Positions 60,849 through 64,000 of a stretch of 64,000 nucleotides of DNA are shown here, in pieces (within the stretch, counting starts at the first letter, position 1; each line of letters begins with the position of its first letter). The position numbers were made by a program, and so were the translations under genes. This DNA comes from Streptomyces xylophagus (GTDB lineage Bacteria > Actinomycetota > Actinomycetes > Streptomycetales > Streptomycetaceae), in contig NZ_JNWO01000013.1 of assembly GCF_000716435.1 (NCBI RefSeq), forward strand, positions 198,583-262,582, given 5' to 3'. The notes under the pieces are model-generated. The model worked only from the letters and a program-made list of their open reading frames with translations. It was not told the DNA's origin and ran no database searches.

Positions 60849-62110
60849 TGTCCACCGCGACCATCGCCAAGCCCCAGGCGCAGCAGCCCGGCAAGGGCGG
60901 CCGCCGTTTCTCCCTCCCCGTCCTCCTGCTGATCATCGCGGGTGCGCTGATCCTCACGTCGATCGTCCGCCTCATCACGGGCGCGGACGGCATCACGTCC
61001 ACCGGCCAGATGTCCACGGCCCTTCGCGCCGCCGTGCCGATCGGCCTCGCCGGTCTCGGCGGCCTCTGGGCCGAGCGCGCGGGCGTCGTCAACATCGGCC
61101 TCGAGGGCATGATGATCCTCGGCACCTGGTTCGGCGCCTGGGCCGGCTACCAGTGGGGTCCGTGGGTCGGCATCGTCTTCGGCATCATCGGCGGCTGCCT
61201 CGGCGCGCTGCTGCACGCCATCGCCACGGTGACGTTCAACGTCAACCACATCGTCTCCGGTGTCGCCATCAACATCCTGGCGCTCGGCACCACCCGCTAT
61301 CTGTCGAAGTTCACCTTCGCCAACACCGAGCAGGGCTCCGCCAAGCAGTCCCCGCCGATCGACTCACTGGGCACCTTCGACATCCCCGGCCTCTCCAGCT
61401 GGCTGGACAAGCTCAACGAGAAGCACTGGTTCCTGCTCTCGGACATCGCGGGCCTGATCGGCGGTCTGATCACCGACCTCTCCCCGCTCACCGTCATCGC
61501 GGTGGCGCTGGTCCCGGCCACCTGGTGGGTCCTGTGGCGCACGGCCTTCGGCCTCCGCCTCCGCTCCTGCGGTGAGAACCCGGTGGCCGCCGAGTCCCTC
61601 GGCGTCAACGTCTACAAGTACAAGTACATCGCCGTGATCATCTCCGGCGGCTTCGCCGGCCTCGGCGGCGCCTTCCTGTCGATCGTCGCGTCCAACGTCT
61701 ACCTCGACGGCCAGACCGGCGGCCGCGGCTACATCGGCCTCGCCTCGATGATCTTCGGCAACTGGATGCCGGGCGGACTCGCCCTCGGCGCGGGCCTGTT
61801 CGGCTACACCGACAGCCTCAACCTGCGCGGCGGCTCCACCAACGTGCACGCGCTGATCCTGCTGCTCGGCTTCCTGCTGGTCGCAGGCTGCGCCTACATG
61901 GTCTGGAAGAAGCGGTACGTCCCGGCCGGCATCACCGCCGTCCTCGGCGCCCTGATGTTCGTCTGGTACGCCACCACCGACTCCGTCCCGACCCAACTGG
62001 TCGGCGCCAGCCCGTACATCGTCACCCTGCTGGTGCTCTCGCTGTCCGCGCAGCACCTGCGGATGCCGAAGGCGGACGGCCTGCCGTACCGGAAGGGACA
62101 GGGCAAGTGA
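60848..62110 (+). CDS. Nucleoside ABC transporter permease 2
   Basis: A 420-aa permease paralogous to the preceding one. WAERAGVVNIGLEGMMILGT and NVNHIVSGVAINILALGTT match the YufQ/NupQ type, and about ten helices can be counted. ATG at 60848 overlaps the previous TGA by one base (TGATG), and the stop overlaps the cdd start (GTGA), so the whole operon is coupled. Confidence 0.95.
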   Translation: MSTATIAKPQAQQPGKGGRRFSLPVLLLIIAGALILTSIVRLITGADGITSTGQMSTALRAAVPIGLAGLGGLWAERAGVVNIGLEGMMILGTWFGAWAGYQWGPWVGIVFGIIGGCLGALLHAIATVTFNVNHIVSGVAINILALGTTRYLSKFTFANTEQGSAKQSPPIDSLGTFDIPGLSSWLDKLNEKHWFLLSDIAGLIGGLITDLSPLTVIAVALVPATWWVLWRTAFGLRLRSCGENPVAAESLGVNVYKYKYIAVIISGGFAGLGGAFLSIVASNVYLDGQTGGRGYIGLASMIFGNWMPGGLALGAGLFGYTDSLNLRGGSTNVHALILLLGFLLVAGCAYMVWKKRYVPAGITAVLGALMFVWYATTDSVPTQLVGASPYIVTLLVLSLSAQHLRMPKADGLPYRKGQGK

Positions 62111-62517
62111 CCTCGCCCGCCACCGAGTTGGCCGTCGACTGGGACGAACTGCGCGCCGAGGCGCGGGAGGCGATGTCCCACGCCTACGCGCCGTACTCGG
62201 GCTACCCCGTCGGGGTCGCCGCCCGGGTCGACGACGGCCGCACGGTCTCCGGCTGCAACGTCGAGAACGCGTCGTACGGCCTCGGCCTGTGCGCGGAGTG
62301 CGGACTCGTCTCCGACCTCCAGCGCACCGGCGGCGGCCGGCTGACGCACTTCACCTGCGTCGACGGCAAGGGCGACATCCTCGTCCCCTGCGGCCGCTGT
62401 CGCCAACTGCTGTACGAGTTCGGCGGCCCGGGTCTGCTGGTGGAGACACCGGCGGGCGTCCTGCCGCTCTCGGAGATGCTCCCGCAGGCCTTCGGGCCGG
62501 ACCATCTCACCAGGTAA
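62107..62517 (+). CDS. cdd: Cytidine deaminase
   Basis: A 136-aa homotetramer-type enzyme converting cytidine or deoxycytidine to uridine or deoxyuridine. APYSGYPVGVAARV, NVENASYGLGLCAEC (zinc ligand C62 and catalytic E64) and PCGRCRQLLYEF (zinc ligands C95 and C98) are all intact. The GTG start overlaps the permease stop by 4 bases, tying uptake to salvage. Confidence 0.97.
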   Translation: MTSPATELAVDWDELRAEAREAMSHAYAPYSGYPVGVAARVDDGRTVSGCNVENASYGLGLCAECGLVSDLQRTGGGRLTHFTCVDGKGDILVPCGRCRQLLYEFGGPGLLVETPAGVLPLSEMLPQAFGPDHLTR

Positions 62518-62526
62518 CTCCCGTGC

Positions 62527-62563
62527 GCCCCCTCTGAGTTGGCTCCTGTGACTCGGAGGGGGC
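62527..62563 (+). terminator. Hairpin between cdd and deoA
   Basis: A 13-bp stem, GCCCCCTCTGAGT / ACTCGGAGGGGGC, with one T-G wobble and an 11-base loop, followed by a weak T-run (CATTTTCTG). It may partly terminate or reduce deoA expression. Confidence 0.7.
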
Positions 62564-62600
62564 CGCGCATTTTCTGAACGTCCGGAAGGAAATCCAAGCC

Positions 62601-63893
62601 ATGGCGCAAGTCTCGATGGACGCCATCTCCGTCATCCGCACCAAGCGGGACCGCGGTGAACTGAGCGACGAGCAGATCGACTGGGTCATCGACGCGTACA
62701 CCCGCGGGGAGGTGGCCGACTACCAGATGGCCGCCCTCAACATGGCGATCCTCCTCAACGGCATGAACCGCCGGGAGATCGCCACCTGGACCGCCGCGAT
62801 GATCGCCTCCGGCGAGCGCATGGACTTCTCGTCCCTCTCCCGCCCGACCGCCGACAAGCACTCGACGGGCGGAGTGGGCGACAAGATCACGCTCCCCCTG
62901 GCACCCCTGGTGGCAGCCTGCGGCGCAGCAGTCCCCCAGCTCTCCGGCCGCGGCCTCGGCCACACCGGCGGCACCCTCGACAAGCTGGAGTCGATCCCCG
63001 GCTGGCGCGCGCTGCTCTCCAACGAGGAGATGCTGTCGGTCCTGGAGGGCACGGGCGCGGTCATCTGCGCGGCGGGCGACGGCCTGGCCCCGGCGGACAA
63101 GAAGCTGTACGCGCTCCGCGACGTCACCGGCACGGTGGAGGCGATCCCGCTGATCGCCTCCTCCATCATGTCGAAGAAGATCGCCGAGGGCACGGGCTCC
63201 CTGGTCCTGGACGTGAAGGTCGGCACGGGCGCGTTCATGAAGACGATCGAGGACGCGCGTGAACTGGCGTCCACGATGGTCGGGTTGGGCACGGACCACG
63301 GCGTGAAGACGGTAGCGCTGTTGACGGACATGTCGACCCCGCTGGGCCTGACGGCAGGCAACGCGCTGGAGGTCCGCGAATCGGTGGAGGTCCTGGCAGG
63401 CGGAGGCCCCTCGGACGTCGTCGAACTGACCATCGCCCTGGCCCGAGAGATGCTCGACGCGGCCGGCATCAAGGACGCCGACCCGGCGAAGGCCCTGGCG
63501 GACGGTTCCGCGATGGACGTCTGGCGCCGGATGATCGCGGCCCAGGGCGGCAACCCGGACGCGAAGCTCCCGGTGGCCCGCGAGCAGCACGTGGTGAAGG
63601 CCTCCGCCTCCGGCGTCCTGACCCGCCTCGACGCCTACGACATCGGCATCGCCGCGTGGCGCCTCGGCGCGGGACGCGCACGCAAGGAGGACCCGGTGCA
63701 GGCAGGCGCGGGAGTAGAAATGCACGCCAAGCCGGGCGACACGATCACAGCCGGCCAGCCCCTGCTGACCCTCCACACGGACACACCGGAACGCTTCGAC
63801 TACGCCCTGGAGGCGATCGAGGGTTCGTACGACGTCGGCGCACCGGGCACCACGTTCACGGCTTCGCCGGTGGTGTTGGAGCGCATCGCCTGA
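62601..63893 (+). CDS. deoA: Thymidine phosphorylase
   Basis: A 430-aa pyrimidine-nucleoside phosphorylase that splits thymidine or deoxyuridine to base and deoxyribose-1-phosphate. ADKHSTGGVGDKITLPLAPL is the phosphate-binding signature, GRGLGHTGGTLDKLESIPG binds substrate, and the C-terminal PYNP domain carries the swivelling beta-hammerhead. GGAAGGAAA precedes the ATG. It completes the salvage route after cdd. Confidence 0.97.
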   Translation: MAQVSMDAISVIRTKRDRGELSDEQIDWVIDAYTRGEVADYQMAALNMAILLNGMNRREIATWTAAMIASGERMDFSSLSRPTADKHSTGGVGDKITLPLAPLVAACGAAVPQLSGRGLGHTGGTLDKLESIPGWRALLSNEEMLSVLEGTGAVICAAGDGLAPADKKLYALRDVTGTVEAIPLIASSIMSKKIAEGTGSLVLDVKVGTGAFMKTIEDARELASTMVGLGTDHGVKTVALLTDMSTPLGLTAGNALEVRESVEVLAGGGPSDVVELTIALAREMLDAAGIKDADPAKALADGSAMDVWRRMIAAQGGNPDAKLPVAREQHVVKASASGVLTRLDAYDIGIAAWRLGAGRARKEDPVQAGAGVEMHAKPGDTITAGQPLLTLHTDTPERFDYALEAIEGSYDVGAPGTTFTASPVVLERIA

Positions 63894-63950
63894 TCGGGGG
63901 GTGCGGAGGGGGAGGGGGGCTGGGGTTTCAAATCCCGGTCCCCTTAAGCC

Positions 63951-64000
63951 CTGTCTCTTATACACATCTCCGAGCCCACGAGACAGGCAGAAATCTCGTA
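63951..64000 (+). other. Illumina Nextera adapter read-through (assembly artefact)
   Basis: CTGTCTCTTATACACATC starts the Nextera mosaic end, followed by CCGAGCCCACGAGAC (i7 primer side), then AGGCAGAA, which equals the N703 index as I remember it, and ATCTCGTA of the flow-cell sequence. This is not genomic DNA. Genomic sequence ends at or just before 63950. Confidence 0.98.

Noticed and set aside
63920..63946. GGTTTCAAATCC resembling a tRNA T-arm at the contig end.
   Set aside because: No acceptor, D or anticodon arms fit before it; chance similarity.
62202..63965. Long minus-strand frame opposite cdd and deoA, starting MYKRQ.
   Set aside because: It starts in adapter sequence and is antisense to two well-supported enzymes.

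Overview
This is a high-GC actinobacterial chromosome segment, almost certainly Streptomyces. The evidence is GC-rich codon third positions, GTG and TTG starts, translationally coupled TGATG/ATGA/GTGA overlaps, a complete sdhCDAB operon, paired sigma-factor genes and a Streptomyces-type cell-wall glycopolymer cluster. From memory, the gene order from sdhCDAB through to cdd and deoA matches the SCO4855-SCO4890 part of the S. coelicolor chromosome; this was not checked by alignment. The right end is not biological: positions 63951-64000 are Illumina Nextera read-through (transposon end, i7 primer, index), so the contig ends about 57 bases after deoA.

Layout. 1-6459: an OmpR-type two-component pair (kinase truncated by the window edge), an MMPL exporter with an unusual C-terminal beta-sandwich domain, an operon (membrane protein, DCC-family protein, TetR) driven from a promoter flanked by two identical 14-bp palindromes, a VOC protein and a methyltransferase. 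6432-15304: a LAL-type LuxR regulator and an uncharacterised four-gene operon encoding a Glu/Arg/His-rich glycine-zipper protein, an HExxH metallopeptidase, a 640-aa protein of unknown fold and a murein hydrolase. This is the best candidate for an undescribed system. 15591-18148: small membrane and hypothetical proteins. 18294-21727: succinate dehydrogenase. 21981-40495: a mixed metabolic and regulatory region with a UraD-like protein, a GH20 hexosaminidase, an MFS exporter, an oxidoreductase, two tandem sigma-factor modules, an L,D-transpeptidase lipoprotein, a methylmalonyl-CoA-mutase-type large subunit without a B12 domain, LysE, a flavin monooxygenase with a divergent TetR, a ricin-type lectin and two AraC regulators.

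40674-51683: a nonulosonic-acid (sialic acid or Kdn) cell-wall polymer cluster. It holds two inverted GT2 plus polysialyltransferase-family pairs around an acyltransferase, a DUF6716-type protein, a NeuA-HAD fusion, a NeuB lacking its SAF domain and a GT52-like transferase. NeuB and NeuA-HAD would make and activate the sugar; the transferases would polymerise it and the acyltransferase would decorate it. It resembles the teichulosonic acid region of S. coelicolor (from memory).

51719-54996: a hypothetical, a methyltransferase, a small membrane protein and an M20 amidohydrolase. 55243-63893: nucleoside uptake and salvage: two tandem BMP-family lipoproteins, an ABC ATPase, two permeases, cytidine deaminase and thymidine phosphorylase. 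A shared CTACGCGCGT motif lies upstream of all three transcription units.

A dispersed repeat (core containing GCGCGGGGAACTGCGCGACC) occurs four times. Every copy is in the same orientation relative to its host gene; three are read in frame as protein and the fourth forms the stop codon of its gene.
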